Assembly (NCBI GenBank): GCA_036426205.1
Contig: CM071587.1
Location: 2,835,701-2,899,700 of the forward strand
Length of the DNA stretch: 64,000 nt
Source: Ascaphus truei
Taxonomy: Eukaryota; Chordata; Amphibia; Anura; Ascaphidae
Reading direction: 5' to 3'
Both the position numbers and the translations under genes were made by a program. The first letter of the stretch is position 1. The number at the start of each line of letters is the position of its first letter. Under the pieces are notes generated by a model, which was not told where the DNA came from, did not search any database, and worked only from the letters and a program-made list of their open reading frames with translations. Positions 22,030 through 34,600 of the stretch are shown in pieces.

Positions 22030-23990
22030 TCACATTAAATGGGGAACTTCCTTATGAACTTGTGGGTTGACCTCTACTTTGCATTTGTCTTTGAGGAGAC
22101 CGGCACTTTGAAGAAATCGTCCAATAGGAAACTGCGACGGCTTCCTGTCGGCCCGCGTGACGCAGGAAATATTAACATCCATTTTGTTTGCCCTGGGAGG
22201 GAAGACCCAGGGATATTGAACATTTTTCTGCAGCGGAACTGATCTTTTAATTTGCTTCTGGAGCAGACGCCGCACCCTGTACATCTTTCTGTCCCCGCAA
22301 ACCAACCACTCGTGATATCACGTCGCCGCGCGCGCAGCAGAATATGAGGCTACGGTGATGCCAACAGCACGCCTTGAAAATGCCACCCCGAGAATTTAAG
22401 AGTATTTTATTCATTAATACCTAGCCAGCAAAATAAAATCTATGCTGCAGTGTGAGGAGACGACAGGTGGGAGGGAAAGTGCATTTCTGAGCTCCGACCG
22501 TGGCTCCGACACAAGATAAGCCGTTCCAGCCTTGTTATAAACAAACATTGGGTGACCTTGGAAAATCTGCACCTTGTGGCAAATATTTACCAAGCGTCAT
22601 CCACCGGGTGCCGGATTGTTTGACAAACAGTTTGGATGCACATTGGAAAACGTCACTGTTACAACTGAACCTTCCCGGGGGGCTCTGCACAGAACTCGGG
22701 GGGTTCCTGCCGCAGTGCGTTGACCGGCAAACTCAACTAAGCGCAGCTCAACGGCCCAGAAATGCTTTTTCAAATATCATTTGTACGCTTTCCGCACAAT
22801 AGTGTCCGTTCCCACCTCTAGTTTGCTCCCCGCCCACCAGGTCTTTTAAAATGGTGTATTTTATTACTAGAGAAACCTACATTAACCATTCCACTGCCCT
22901 AACTATGTAGTAGGTATGTCATGACCGCTCCCCTTCCGTTTGCGACATGCGGTGCCGGAGCGAGTCCTGGCATCGCGCAGAAGTGTGGAGGGGGGGTACT
23001 CTTGTGGCGGCAGACCCCTGGCACTGTCAAGGTTAATACGGTTGCCGATTTCCTCTGATTTAGGGGCTTACTGTTTTGGGCCCAAAATTCCCCATTAAAA
23101 AAGGAATTGCCAATTTCAATAGAATTTTGGGCAAAAAAAAACCCCCAGCCATTTCCGCCGTTACAGATTAAGTCCCATAGAGGTTAACGCATCCGAACCA
23201 GCATTAGATCAAGTCAATTGGACTGAACGCCAGGTCCAACCTGCATTGAACGGCTCATTTTGGTTCCGGGAAGGATTGCACCTGGTTAAAATTAACATAA
23301 AAGAGAAAACACCATCCATCTTGCTAAAGAGATATTTATTAAGGCTTATATTCACCTAAAAGGAAAAAAAAGAGAGAGATATAAGAGAGTGTAGGAGCAG
23401 CCGCAGGCAGAACCGTCCTGAACAACAAGAAACACTAAAGACAAGTCCGTACTATACACAGGGAAGCTGCCCATTCAGCGCCGCCATTTTGTTTCTGCCC
23501 AACATATTCCCATTTTAGAGTAAATACGCTTTGCAGATTAATTTTGCTTTCCTAACACAGTAAAAAAAAAACCCCTCTACAATGACACACGTGCAAGAGA
23601 CCCCGGCGGGTTATGGGGAACTTAGCGGAGGTCAGCACAGGTCGGAAGCACCATGTAACACCCTCACCCCCTGTGCTGTGCGGGTGAGAGACAGGGAACC
23701 TATGTACCTCTCTCTAGCAATGGCAATAAAACATGGTTATTAAAAGTCCTATTTCAGTTCAGTTTTGTTTGCGTTGCCACACGGCGCAATTCAAAGTGTA
23801 ATGTCGGGACCAGCTGCCGGTGACCAAAGGAGAGAAAATGTAGCAACCTATTGGAGAGATGTACAGCAAGTTCTGACACCAAGGGTTAAAGCATGAAGAT
23901 TATACAAGCGGTTATGTTAACCCAAGGGTTTCCTGTACGTCCCTGAAGGGTTCCCTGTAATTTTCAGGTCATTTGAAAATGTTACCAAAC
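22030..23990. other. Non-coding stretch with a low-copy repeat family
   Basis: At 22,040-22,270 there is a segment (CCAATAGGAAACTGCGACGG, CGGCCCGCGTGACGC) related to pieces at 29,920-30,000 and 61,660-61,720, so it is an interspersed repeat. The remainder to 23,990 has no motif-bearing frame and no clear exon. It could be downstream flank of YTHDF1, but I have no evidence. Confidence 0.45.
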
Positions 23991-23999
23991 ACCGAAGAA

Positions 24000-24590
24000 T
24001 TTACAATGCATCTGATTTCAGACGCGCTATTAGAGAGGGTTGGGATTCCTTACAATGAATCTGATCTCAGACGCGCTATTAGAGAGGGTTGGGGGTTCCT
24101 TACAATGCATCTGATCTCAGACGCCCTATTAGAGAGGGTTGGGGTTCCTTACAATGCATCTGATCTCAGACAACGCTTTAGAGAGGGTTGGGTGTTCCTT
24201 ACCAATGATCTGATCTCAGACGCGCTATTAGAGGGTTGGGGTTCCTTACATGCATCTGATCTCAGACACGCCTATTAGAGAGGGTGGGGTTCCTTACAAT
24301 GCATCTGATCTCGACGCGCTATTAGAGAGGGTTGGGGTTCCTTACAATGCATCTGATCTCGACACGCTATTAGAGAGGGTTGGGGTTCCTTACAATGCAT
24401 CTGATCTCAGACGCGTATTAGAGACGGTTGGGGTTCCTTTACAATGCATCTGATACTCAGACACGCTATTAGAGAGGGTTGGGGTTCCTTACAATGCATC
24501 TGATCTCAGACGCGCTATTAGAGAGGGTTGGGGTTCTTTACAATGCATCTGATCTCAGGCGCGCTATTAGAGAGGGTTGGGTCTCCGCAG
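24000..24590. repeat. 49-bp minisatellite, about 12 copies
   Basis: The unit contains ACAATGCATCTGATCTCAGA and CGCGCTATTAGAGAGGGTTG. Copies vary by one- or two-base indels. Reading frames across it (23,973-24,453) are repeat artefacts. Confidence 0.9.
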
Positions 24591-25219
24591 AATTTCACAA
24601 TATACTTATTGGGTTCTTTAACTCAAAACAAAAGGGTTTAAAAACACGGTCTTAACCCTTTTGTAAAGGAAACTGTAATCCATGAAGAATAGGAACACGA
24701 TCTATAGCACAGCACTATTTGTGACCGGTCTCAGACTTGGCAGGTTGCGATGCCTTCTCTTGGACCAACACTTTATGCCACAATCAATAAAACACGTTAA
24801 TTGCAAGCACATCGGGCACCCAAAGGGTTAATGGTCTAAAAGGAGTCATTTACACCAATAGTTAAAAAAAAAAAAACACAACACAACGACTGAATTACTG
24901 TGGGGCACAAAAATGGCCACATCAAAACTCCCACCTTTTTGTCCAAGCAACCCCACCCCCTCTCCCGCAGGCCGTTACTTCTCTGCTGGATGTGTCATTC
25001 AACAAAGAAGCAGCTGGCGCGGAGGAGAGTTGTGTCGAGTCCAGGAAACAAATCTAACACACGGCATCTCTTGGTGTCAACGCCGAGGGATATTATTTAC
25101 AGGCGAAAACACCAACAATTCACCAATTGTACAATAATAAAATCGCACTAATGAAAATGCACAAAAAATTATTTTATTACGACGTACCCCTTTCCTTTAC
25201 CCGGATTGCAATCAGTGAG

Positions 25220-25403
25220 TAGGGGTGCCAGGTGCCTTCTCCAAAAATACTGGACTCAATTGTGAAAGGTGCGTCAGGTCACTATGTCCAGGGAGGTAAT
25301 ACTGGACACATACATGTCCAGTATTACAGCACCTCTCATTTTTTACTGGATAGTGTCCAAATACAGGACAGTCCAGTTCAATACCGGACACCTGGCAACC
25401 CTA
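25220..25403. mobile_element. Short hAT-like MITE with 8-bp target duplication
   Basis: Ends TAGGGGTGCCAGGTG and CACCTGGCAACCCTA are imperfect inverted repeats. TCAGTGAG is present on both sides (25,212-25,219 and 25,404-25,411). The internal repeats TACTGGACA and TGTCCAGTA give a foldback structure. An 8-bp duplication and TAGGG ends fit hAT. Confidence 0.8.
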
Positions 25404-26248
25404 TCAGTGAGCAGCAGTCACCGCCACGAACCAATAATCTGCCTTTAGCTCCATTTCAACCAAATATTGAGTATCAAAGATTTTGATCACGACTAGAAGA
25501 CGTCAAACCAACTGAAGGCGTCGCAGCCTGCCAAGTATCGGCCACAGCAGTGTAGCGCAGGGATGTCCGGGGTAAAAGTGAGTACGCCCTTCCCAACAAA
25601 AAAAAAAGAAGAAAATGTGCAATATTCATCACATTATTCAATATTTATTAAGCTACACAAGCAGAGCAGAGAATGGCCAGTTTGTGGGGCTGGCGGAAAC
25701 CATGGTGAAAAACTAGCGGCAGAAGAGGGACATGGGGAGAAAGAGGTTTGTTGTTGGTTACATTCAAAGTGAAACTGCCCCCCCCCCCTTCTAACGATAT
25801 TGTGGGGTCCAAAACGAAAACCCAGACGGGACAGGTGTGGGGGTCTCCGCTGCTCTTTCCAATACAAGATTCCAGCCCGTGGGAAGGCCACAGGACTATG
25901 TACAGAAAGGTTGTGCATTAAAAACAAAATACCTGCAGGGAGCAATGGGGCGCAGAGCTGTCCTGTCTGCTCCTTAAAGTAACTATTAAAGCAGCATTGC
26001 ATTACCAGGGAACAAAATATACACCCGCCCCAGACAGTACACACACAACTCAATGTGCAATGATGCGGAGTCTCTCTCCACCTCCTACAGCTTCTCCCTA
26101 GAGGGAATATTAGTGGCATCTAGCTGGAGTCACCAAACCTGCACTCCAACTGACTCAGTGTGGGAATCCCTATTGTTGTCTAAAAGGGTTTAACAGGGAA
26201 AGTGGAGGATGGGAAGGTGCAATTAGTGTGTGTTGGAGAATATGCACT

Positions 26249-26387
26249 CTCTTAAGCCCCAGACGGGTGCAAAGCTTTAGCAAGGCTACTCCCCTGCATA
26301 TGAATAGGCGTAAAGGTGGGCTAAGGCTCATGAAGGGGAGTAGGCTTGCTAAAGCTTAGCACCCTTTCGGGCATCTGGGCCTAAGAG
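26249..26387. mobile_element. Foldback MITE
   Basis: The two halves are inverted repeats: CTCTTAAGCCCCAGAC and GCTACTCCCCT on the left against AGGGGAGTAGGC and TCTGGGCCTAAGAG on the right. It forms a hairpin of about 140 bp. No coding capacity. Confidence 0.75.
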
Positions 26388-28642
26388 GGAAGGGGTTCTC
26401 CCATCATGAATTACTACTTTAACACAATGGCTGCCAGAAAGGCCTTAATCGTTACCCTAGCACAGGCTAAATAGGGCGACAAACTTTAAAACAGCAAAGT
26501 GGTTTAAAGCAGCAGTCCCGATGTGCAAACTGGAGCTGCACTTTGGTGCAAACACTCAAGGCGAACTTGGTCATGGCCAACGTAACACAGGAGAATGCGA
26601 TTAGGTTACCAGGAGATGCAGGGACTCTCATCAGCTTGGTATTAATGTTTAAGGGTGGGAACTTTAAAAGGGGTGGTCCCGCCTAGGGCAAATGGTACAG
26701 AGGCACCGTTTTTGGGAAGTGTCGCTACTTGACACTTTAAAAACTCATTGAAATCAGGTTTCTTTTTGTTAATTACTATTTCCACAGCAAGCAATGTTTT
26801 TGTTTGCTTTTAAAATCTTTATCTAATGTCTGGTGGTGATAAGACTGCCAGCCTTCAGAGCCCCCTTACATTGTTTACCTAGCTGTGTCGTTTGTTTGCA
26901 AACTAATCACGTTGCCATCAAAGAAGCAGCTTGAATCAGTTTCCCAGGAAAAGCAACACATTCTTTTTTCGCAAGGTACAAAAAATGTAAACAGTTTCAT
27001 TAAAGGTGGATTAAACCTTCTGTAGGGAGCCGGTTACACTGATAAGCGGTTTAATTATGACTCCTGGTTTTGGACCCTATGGGTTGAACTGCCTCATTAA
27101 ATCGCCTGTTACCGCACAGACCCGCTAACAGCGTGTCACTGTTACTCCTAAGATTAGACACAACTACAACTATGAAATAAATATTCATAAAAGGCAAGGT
27201 GTTACGAGGAGTACTTCCTGGAATTCACCTGCAACGTAGCATGCGAACAGGAGCTGCTGCTTTAAGAGACAGAAACAAACACCTTTGTTGTTGTAATTAT
27301 TACTATATATGGGCTGAAGAGCAGGAATCACGAGACAGACAGGATGTTACATAGACACTCGGGAAGCTTGCAGGATTTGGTTACAACCAGACAATAAAAA
27401 GGGACCTGGGGCCCGGGTTCAGTAACCAAAGCAGCTTTTTACTAAAATCACAGGCCGCAAACGTGGTGTGAAGGCTCCTGACCCGGGTAACCAGCTATGT
27501 ATCCCAGACACAGGGGGTTAACCCATTCCTACACACAAGGACACTCCCTGGAAATGGACTGCACCATGTTAATTTAACCCCTTCACTGTCTGCCAAGCTT
27601 CCAACTCCTAGCACAGCAACGCCAAATGCATCACACGCTCCTCGCATCAAAATTTAGTTGGGTGGGTAGGAAATAAACCCCTTTCCAGCTACGGCAAGGG
27701 GCCGAGATCCTACGATGCAAAGCGGGCAGGACGTCTCCGAATAATTCCCTGCAACGTGTGAGCGTTTTATCCTTTTGGTGGCAGAGGCTTGCGATGCACT
27801 GAAGTTTCCTCCAGCGCTACGGAAAGAAAACTCTTTATCTTGCAGAAGAATGTTGTTAATCCATCCCTCAGAGGGCAGGCTTGCACCTGGTACACACACA
27901 CGCAGGAGATGCCTAGCAAAAACACTGCAAGACATCACAATTCGGGTTGCCCCCTTTATAAAGAACATGGCTTTCTACAGTTTCCCAAAAACATTTCTTA
28001 CCTACCAAAGGGGGGGGAAAAAAGGAAATGGGGGGTATACACAATTAGAAGCAAATACAGCTCAACATTGATTGCAGGATTCTGAAGTGCTTGGGAACAG
28101 AACATAGGTTTGCATTTTTAATTGAATAGGAAGTCACATTGATATATTTGCTGTAGTATTTTAGCACGCAGTAGGGGGGGGGGGGGGGGGTGTCACCCTG
28201 AAGTGACTGCAAAAAAATAAAAAAAATAATGAAGATTCTGCCTTGGGAATTCAGACAATCTTTGGACATCGGGTCGCTGTTTTATACTGGGTCGGTTTGA
28301 CCGATCCTATTTTCCGTTCAGGGAGAGTAGAAAGAGGGGGGAAAGTACATGGTCATAAACTACAGGTGCTGCAAAGATACAGGAAACACAGGAGAACTGG
28401 CCCCAGAATCAGAAGACAAAGTAAAATGCTAGGTGTGGAGGATGAGGTTACTTTGCGCCTGCGTTAGACGTTACATAGAAGCCGAAAGCTTTAATTCCAT
28501 CCCAAAGCCTACAGGATAACAGGCTGCACCACAACTGGTTTATTTCTCGAGTTTATATTTTTTTTTTTTCCCTCTCCCCGGAGTTATTTTTTTTATTTTT
28601 TTTCAGATCAGTTCTAGTTACATAAAGGTGGAACTGGCGTCC

Positions 28643-28669
28643 TTATTGTTTGCTTCGAGTCGGACGCTC
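28643..28669 (-). CDS. YTHDF1: YTHDF1 terminal coding exon
   Basis: After the acceptor TTTCTATACAG, nine codons [12 protein letters not shown] close the protein; human ends ERQSRNKQ. Phase 0 fits the end of exon 4. The intron to exon 4 is about 3.1 kb. The 3' untranslated region continues toward lower coordinates. The first AATAAA-type signal on the minus strand is near 28,540 and its use is unproven. Confidence 0.85.
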   Translation of the reverse strand, partial: ERPTRSKQ

Positions 28670-31600
28670 CTGTATAGAAAGAAAGAAAAGAAAAAACAGA
28701 AAAAAAAGAAAAATAAAGTATAGTTAGACAGCTGGACAGCTTCTGAAATTAACCCCATTCAGTGCCATCGCTGAGCAGACCTCGGTGGCAGTGAAGGCGT
28801 TAAAGCAGCCCCCCCCCCCCCCCCCATTCCAAAAATATGCATGTAGCACCAAGCTCATGTTCCCTCCTCCCTAAAATGCCACTTTACATTGGAAATGAAT
28901 AAACAGTTAGATAAGAATAATGCTTGCCTTTTGTGATTCCTAGGTCACGCCTTGGCTGTCATTTTAACCCATCCCTGGGACCCTAGGTCAGGAATGGAAA
29001 GCATTATTCAAGAACCAGCACTTATATTACATATAACAAATAAGAAATATATAGAGGAAAAGCATGGTAATTTTATTGAGCAACTAAACCAACCAACACA
29101 ATATGCCAGATGTTCCAATCCGTGCGGACCCCAAACCGAGACATTGTCACAAGGTGGGAAACGTCTAGAGACCTTGAAATACTTTGTACATTGTTAATTC
29201 TCTGAAAAAGGCCGTAGTTTGTGATTTTATATTTTTTTGGCAGTGAAGTTTGTGATAAAAATGGAACATACGGAAAAGTTTTGGAGCTGGAAACCCAACC
29301 CCCCGTGCTTGTTCTATGGCTGCTCCCTACCTATTCACCAATAACGTTCCTATTCTTTTATGAGCTCAAAATCCATTAGCGGAGAGGTTATTTTAACTTA
29401 AAATGACATTTAAATTGTTCCCAGGTCATCTCAGCGAACACGAAACACTTTGCACCGGACATCAGCAACGAAGGTTCACTTGCGTGACGCGTCTGCTCAG
29501 TGAGATTGTCAGGGACGGTGTTACTCTAGTACATGTTTTAGGGCTAAGGACCAGGCTACATGTCAAATACACTACCATGGGAAACCAGTTCACATAAGAC
29601 ACATTAGCGTTAATGGATTGCGTTACCATCAAGTGTCACCAGCCATGATTATAGGTTTGTTTTACTCTCCCCCCCAATACTGGGAAACCCCCTCAAAACT
29701 TTTGTACGGGCAGGTAGTATACATAATAGTACAATATTATAAAGGAGTAATCCAAGCCGGTTTTGTTTTTCATTTTTGAATACAGGATTGAAGCAGGTGG
29801 GGGGGGGGTCTCCAGAGCTGAACCCTATTCATTTCCGTGCCGGGAGCCTCCTGCTTCCGGAGACACTTTCCTCCGAAGGGGGGTGCCGGTATCTCGCTGC
29901 AGTTTTCAGCTTCCTTGTCACGTGGGACAATAGGAAGCTGCACTGGTGACATCACCGCTTTCTATTGGCCCGCGAGCTTTGAAAAGCAGCCATATTGTGG
30001 ACCCTGGAGCAGCTACTGGCACCCACTACAGAGGCAAGTACCTCTGGAAGCAGGGGGGCCCGGCGCTGAAATTAATGGGGTTCAAGCTCCAGAGGTACCC
30101 TGCCTCTTTTATACTATGAAACAAGGCCCCCAGTTTCAACATTTCACTTATACTACTACACACACAAAAAAGGACCTGTCCAAACATTTGAAAAAAGTTA
30201 AAATCAGCTTTGTTACAAAGTCAGAGGCCAAGTACTCGTGTCACAGAGTAACAGCGACTGTGGTAACGCACATTCCCGTCAAAGCACTCGCCAGATGACG
30301 TAACAAATGTTATTTCTGCGTCACAAAATTATACCACGTATTACAAAATCTAGCAAGGTATCCCACAGTATAAAAAGCCGCAAGATTCAGCGAACGTTCT
30401 CCGGGGCTACGCGAGTCTGGGGAGGGTCTTCGTCGCTTTGTTTTCTCGCCTTGGGAGGTTTGTGCAGAAATTGTACTTTCACATGGAACTGTGCTACGAT
30501 TGGCTTCAGAAACAGGCTTCTCCACATAATGCACAAAATGTGGTGTAAACGTGGCCATCCTTTGAGAAGCTATGTGCAGGTCACATTCAGTAAATGGCTA
30601 CACACACACACGATTAAGCTTTCTAATAAAAGCAGTCCACCCATAAAAGTCAGACACTAGTGGGAGACTGTCCAGTCTCAGCCGGGGTAAGAGAACGTGG
30701 TTAGAGCCTTTGTATAGGCAGAGGTAGGCTACCACATGAGCTGCGTCATAGCCAGGGATGCCAAACTGTTATTTATTACTCTACAATTAGGGTGGAAAAC
30801 AAGGATTCTGTAACCAAAAAAAATAATAAGACCATGATCTCTTTCGTATGCTTTATTTTCACTTTTTCCTAATCATGGTCACAGCTGTGAATAAGCACAC
30901 TGCTTCTGCAGCACAGGCTCACAGAATGCATTTGTCTGTTATTAAGGGCTTCTCTGCAGGGAGGTTTATAAAGGTTACTTCTTGTGAAGGATATATGCTG
31001 CTGACATCCTGTGCCACTAGCAGAACCTACAAGTGTGTGATTTGTGCTATTTGTTACAGTGGTAATCAGACCTCCCGGTTACTAAATGTTAAATGGCGAT
31101 GCATGAAAAATCACACACACGTCCATATATCTTGCAACGTATGTATAAATCTATACAAACATATATACCTCATGTGATGTGTAAGCTACAAAGTATTTGC
31201 ACATCAGTCCCAGGACAGACGGTTATAACATGCAAAGGCTTTATTTCCCAAGATCGATTCTTACTACACTGAATGACATGAGGTGCTGAAATCTAACAAA
31301 GCATACAATGCCGGGGTCACCAAACATTTAAAAACATAAATCTCTAACCCAGGGGTGTACAACCCCAGTCCTCAAGGGTCCACCACCAACAGGGCAGGTT
31401 TTCCGGATACCCCCGCGTCAGCACAGGTGGCTCAATCAGAATGACTGCATCACCCTGTGCTGAAGCAGGGATATCCCCAATACCTGGCCTGTTGGTGACC
31501 CTTGAGCACTGGAGTTGGCCGCCCCTGCTCTAGGGGGTATGGGCCTGTATATTGAAAGAAAGCAAAAAAATAATCACAAATATTCCATGCACAATATTAT

Positions 31601-34600
31601 CACAGAGCAGCAGGTGGTGAAGAAATTAGATAAAACATTGATCTCATGTGAACAGGTATTAAACTGGAAAATGCAAACAAGCTCATATCTTTATTACAAG
31701 GGCCTCTGCGGCCACTGGAATCAGCCAGGCGCCAAATCTGACAGCAAAAAAAAAAAAAAAGGGACCGGTTTAATAGGAGTCAGATTTGATCGTTACCTTG
31801 CGCACGACCTCTTCCTCCTCTTGCCGCTTCTCGTAATGAGAAAAGTCATCAAAGATGGAGGTCGTGTGCTTGTAAGTGGCAATGATTTTAAGCACTTGTT
31901 TTGCTTTTTCTAAGGGCACCTCCTGCGTGTCTCGGGAGTTTGTGACCGGTTTGTTGTCGTTATTCTCCAGGCGGATGTGCCGCAGCTGGTTGTTGGGGAC
32001 GTCCTTGACAAAGAGCCACTTGACGTCGAACTTGCCCTTCCACTTGTCCTGCGACCAGACGCCGGCGCTGGTGCCGTAGTCCACGGGAGACCTCATCTCT
32101 GCCACACCGCAGAAATGTCCGCTGCCGTTGACGCTGAAAAGCAGGTAGACCGGGCCTTTGCCATTCATGGAGCGGAAGGCGCTGTCTAGGCGCTTGTTGC
32201 CGTGCTCCGTGCTGCACCAGATAGAGTACTTGATGGAACGGTGAATGTCGTCCTCAGAGTAGCTCTTTATGATGAACACGCGCCCATTTTTCAGGTTCCA
32301 GTCAAAGTCCTTGGGGTTGTAGCTGTGGGCAGCTTTGAGTTTCTCCAGCACTGGGTGGGAGTCGCTGCCAGGGACCGCATGAGGCTGTGCCCCGCCCAAG
32401 GGGTTTCCGTCAGAGCCCCCGCTCTGCCCGTAGGCGGCGTTCCTGTTTCGCGGGGCCACCCAACGGTTCTGGGGGACTTGTGGCTGCTGAGGGGGCGGCG
32501 GAGGGTTTTGGTAGGGCGGTTGGGACAGAGTGGGTGGCTGAGCTTGGATGGGCTGCATCAGCTGCTGCGGGGGCTGTGGCTGAGGCATTGACTGAGGGGA
32601 CGGGACCTGCTGGGGCATTGGGGGTTTGGCCACGGGTCCCTTATTGTCCCAGGTGCCTATGTCCATGTTGTGTTTGATGGGAGGCGGTGGCAGCGCCCCT
32701 CCAATTAGGGTCACGGGCTTAGTTTTCATTTTCGGCTGCGGCTTGGCGGGCTTGCTGGCGATGGCCGCCCATGATGTTGGCTTGGAGGGTGGCATGCTTA
32801 TGCTTGTGCCCCCATTGCCGGACAGGGCGCTCGGCATCCCCACACTGTTTGCCACAGACCCCACCGTCTTCACCGCAGACGCAGTGACGTTGCTGCCTAT
32901 CTTAAGCCCCACCATGCCCTGCTCAATGCTGTTCATGCCAGGCGCTTTATTCAGAGTGTCATTGTGAAATCCTGTTTGACCGTCCACAATTGTCCCCCCC
33001 AGAGAGCTTGGCGGGTAGCTGTAGCTGCCCCCGTAAGCCGAGTTCTGGGTCTGCTGCCCCTGTGAGCCGCTGGTCCCCCAGGCAGAGAAGGCTGGGTTTT
33101 CGGGAAAGAAGTTGAAGCGATGCTGGTAGATGTTGTTCCCCAGCCCACCCGGCTGCCCGAAGACCGCATCGTGCATGAAGTGGTGGTCTCCGTTGCTGAG
33201 CTGTCCGTACGTGGTGAGGTAAGGGATGGGAGGGTCCCCACCAGTTGACCATGGTGCCTCGCTCAGAGAGTACGGAAAGCCGATAGACGGCGGATAGTAA
33301 CTGGACAGGTACGGGTCTGTCATTGAAGGGTAGCTGTTGCTCTGCTGGGGAGAAAGAACAGCAAGTATGGGGGTCAGCAGCTATACTCATGGGAGCCAGA
33401 GGCCACAGTAACAATGAGTTCCCCCACCCCACCCCCCCACCACTGGAGGTGGTTATTGATCACAATGTTTTTGTCATTGGGATAACCTGTTACAAAGTGG
33501 CACTCTGCATTTATTTGGGGGGAATAAATATACGACTCCCACCCCCCAAAACCTTACAAAAAGGAGCATCATCAAGTCTGATTAGGCACGAGAGTCACCC
33601 AACAATCTGTCCTGGCCACCAATGAGAAAGAGGAGGTGGCTTTAGAGCACAATTCTATCAGGGTACCCGTATAAATATCTACACGTGGACCAACTACTAG
33701 CATTGAGCAGTCACACCCAACACCGATTCAGTCTGCCGTGCCAACTATCACGTGGTTTCACACGCCATGGCAAATCTGTAAACACTAGAGGTATAGTAAG
33801 CAGGGCTGGAACTTCAGCAATGAAGACCAACCAGACAGGACTTCTCATAGCCTATGGTCTTTGCTTGCACATGGGTAGGGTAGCTTGTGAGAACATGGGA
33901 AATGCAGAGGGAAGGATGGGAGTGTGAGGTTTAACAGGCAGGTTAAGTGTCAAGACCAGACACTTCAGTGAAAGGAAACACCCGGCATAACCACCCCCCC
34001 ATTATAGCTCAGGGGGTGATGCCATAGCACAGAGGTGCGCAAACTTCCAGCGCTGCACCCCCCCCCCCCCAGCCTGCTCTCCCCATGTCGCTCCCCCCCT
34101 TACCTTTAATGCGGCGTCAATTGACCCCGTGGAGTCATTTGACGCCGCATTGCCTTGGCTGAAGCCGGCTCAATTCTGGTGAGTTACAGCATGAGGCCTC
34201 TGTAACGCTGTGTGCGCCCCCCCCCCAAATCTCACGCCACCCTCCAGTTTGCGCACCCCTGCCTTAGCAGATTCTGCTAGGTGACAAACCAGGCATCGAT
34301 GCAGCAAACACAAACACAATTTTGTGCGAAGAGATGCAGGGACCTGTGGGATATGTTTGAATTATCTTTCATCACTATCAGCAGCTTCCTACTGACCCCT
34401 GAAGTAGCAGCTCATGCAATCTATAATGGAAAGGTGCATTTAGTTTCTAATAAGTGCTATGCCAGGCCCTGGCGTGTTACATAGGTCACTATTAAATGTC
34501 GCAGATATTAGACTGAAAGCTCACAGGACAAGGCTGTGTATGAATGATATAAGGCTCTCTCTATATACTGCTCTATAAGAAAGCAATGAACTCAAAATCT

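Noticed and set aside
24000..24590. Possible CRISPR array
   Set aside because: The repeats are contiguous without unique spacers and the host is a vertebrate; it is a minisatellite.
1..28600. Search for a mir-124 hairpin (expected near YTHDF1 in human)
   Set aside because: The mature sequence or its complement is not visible on either strand.
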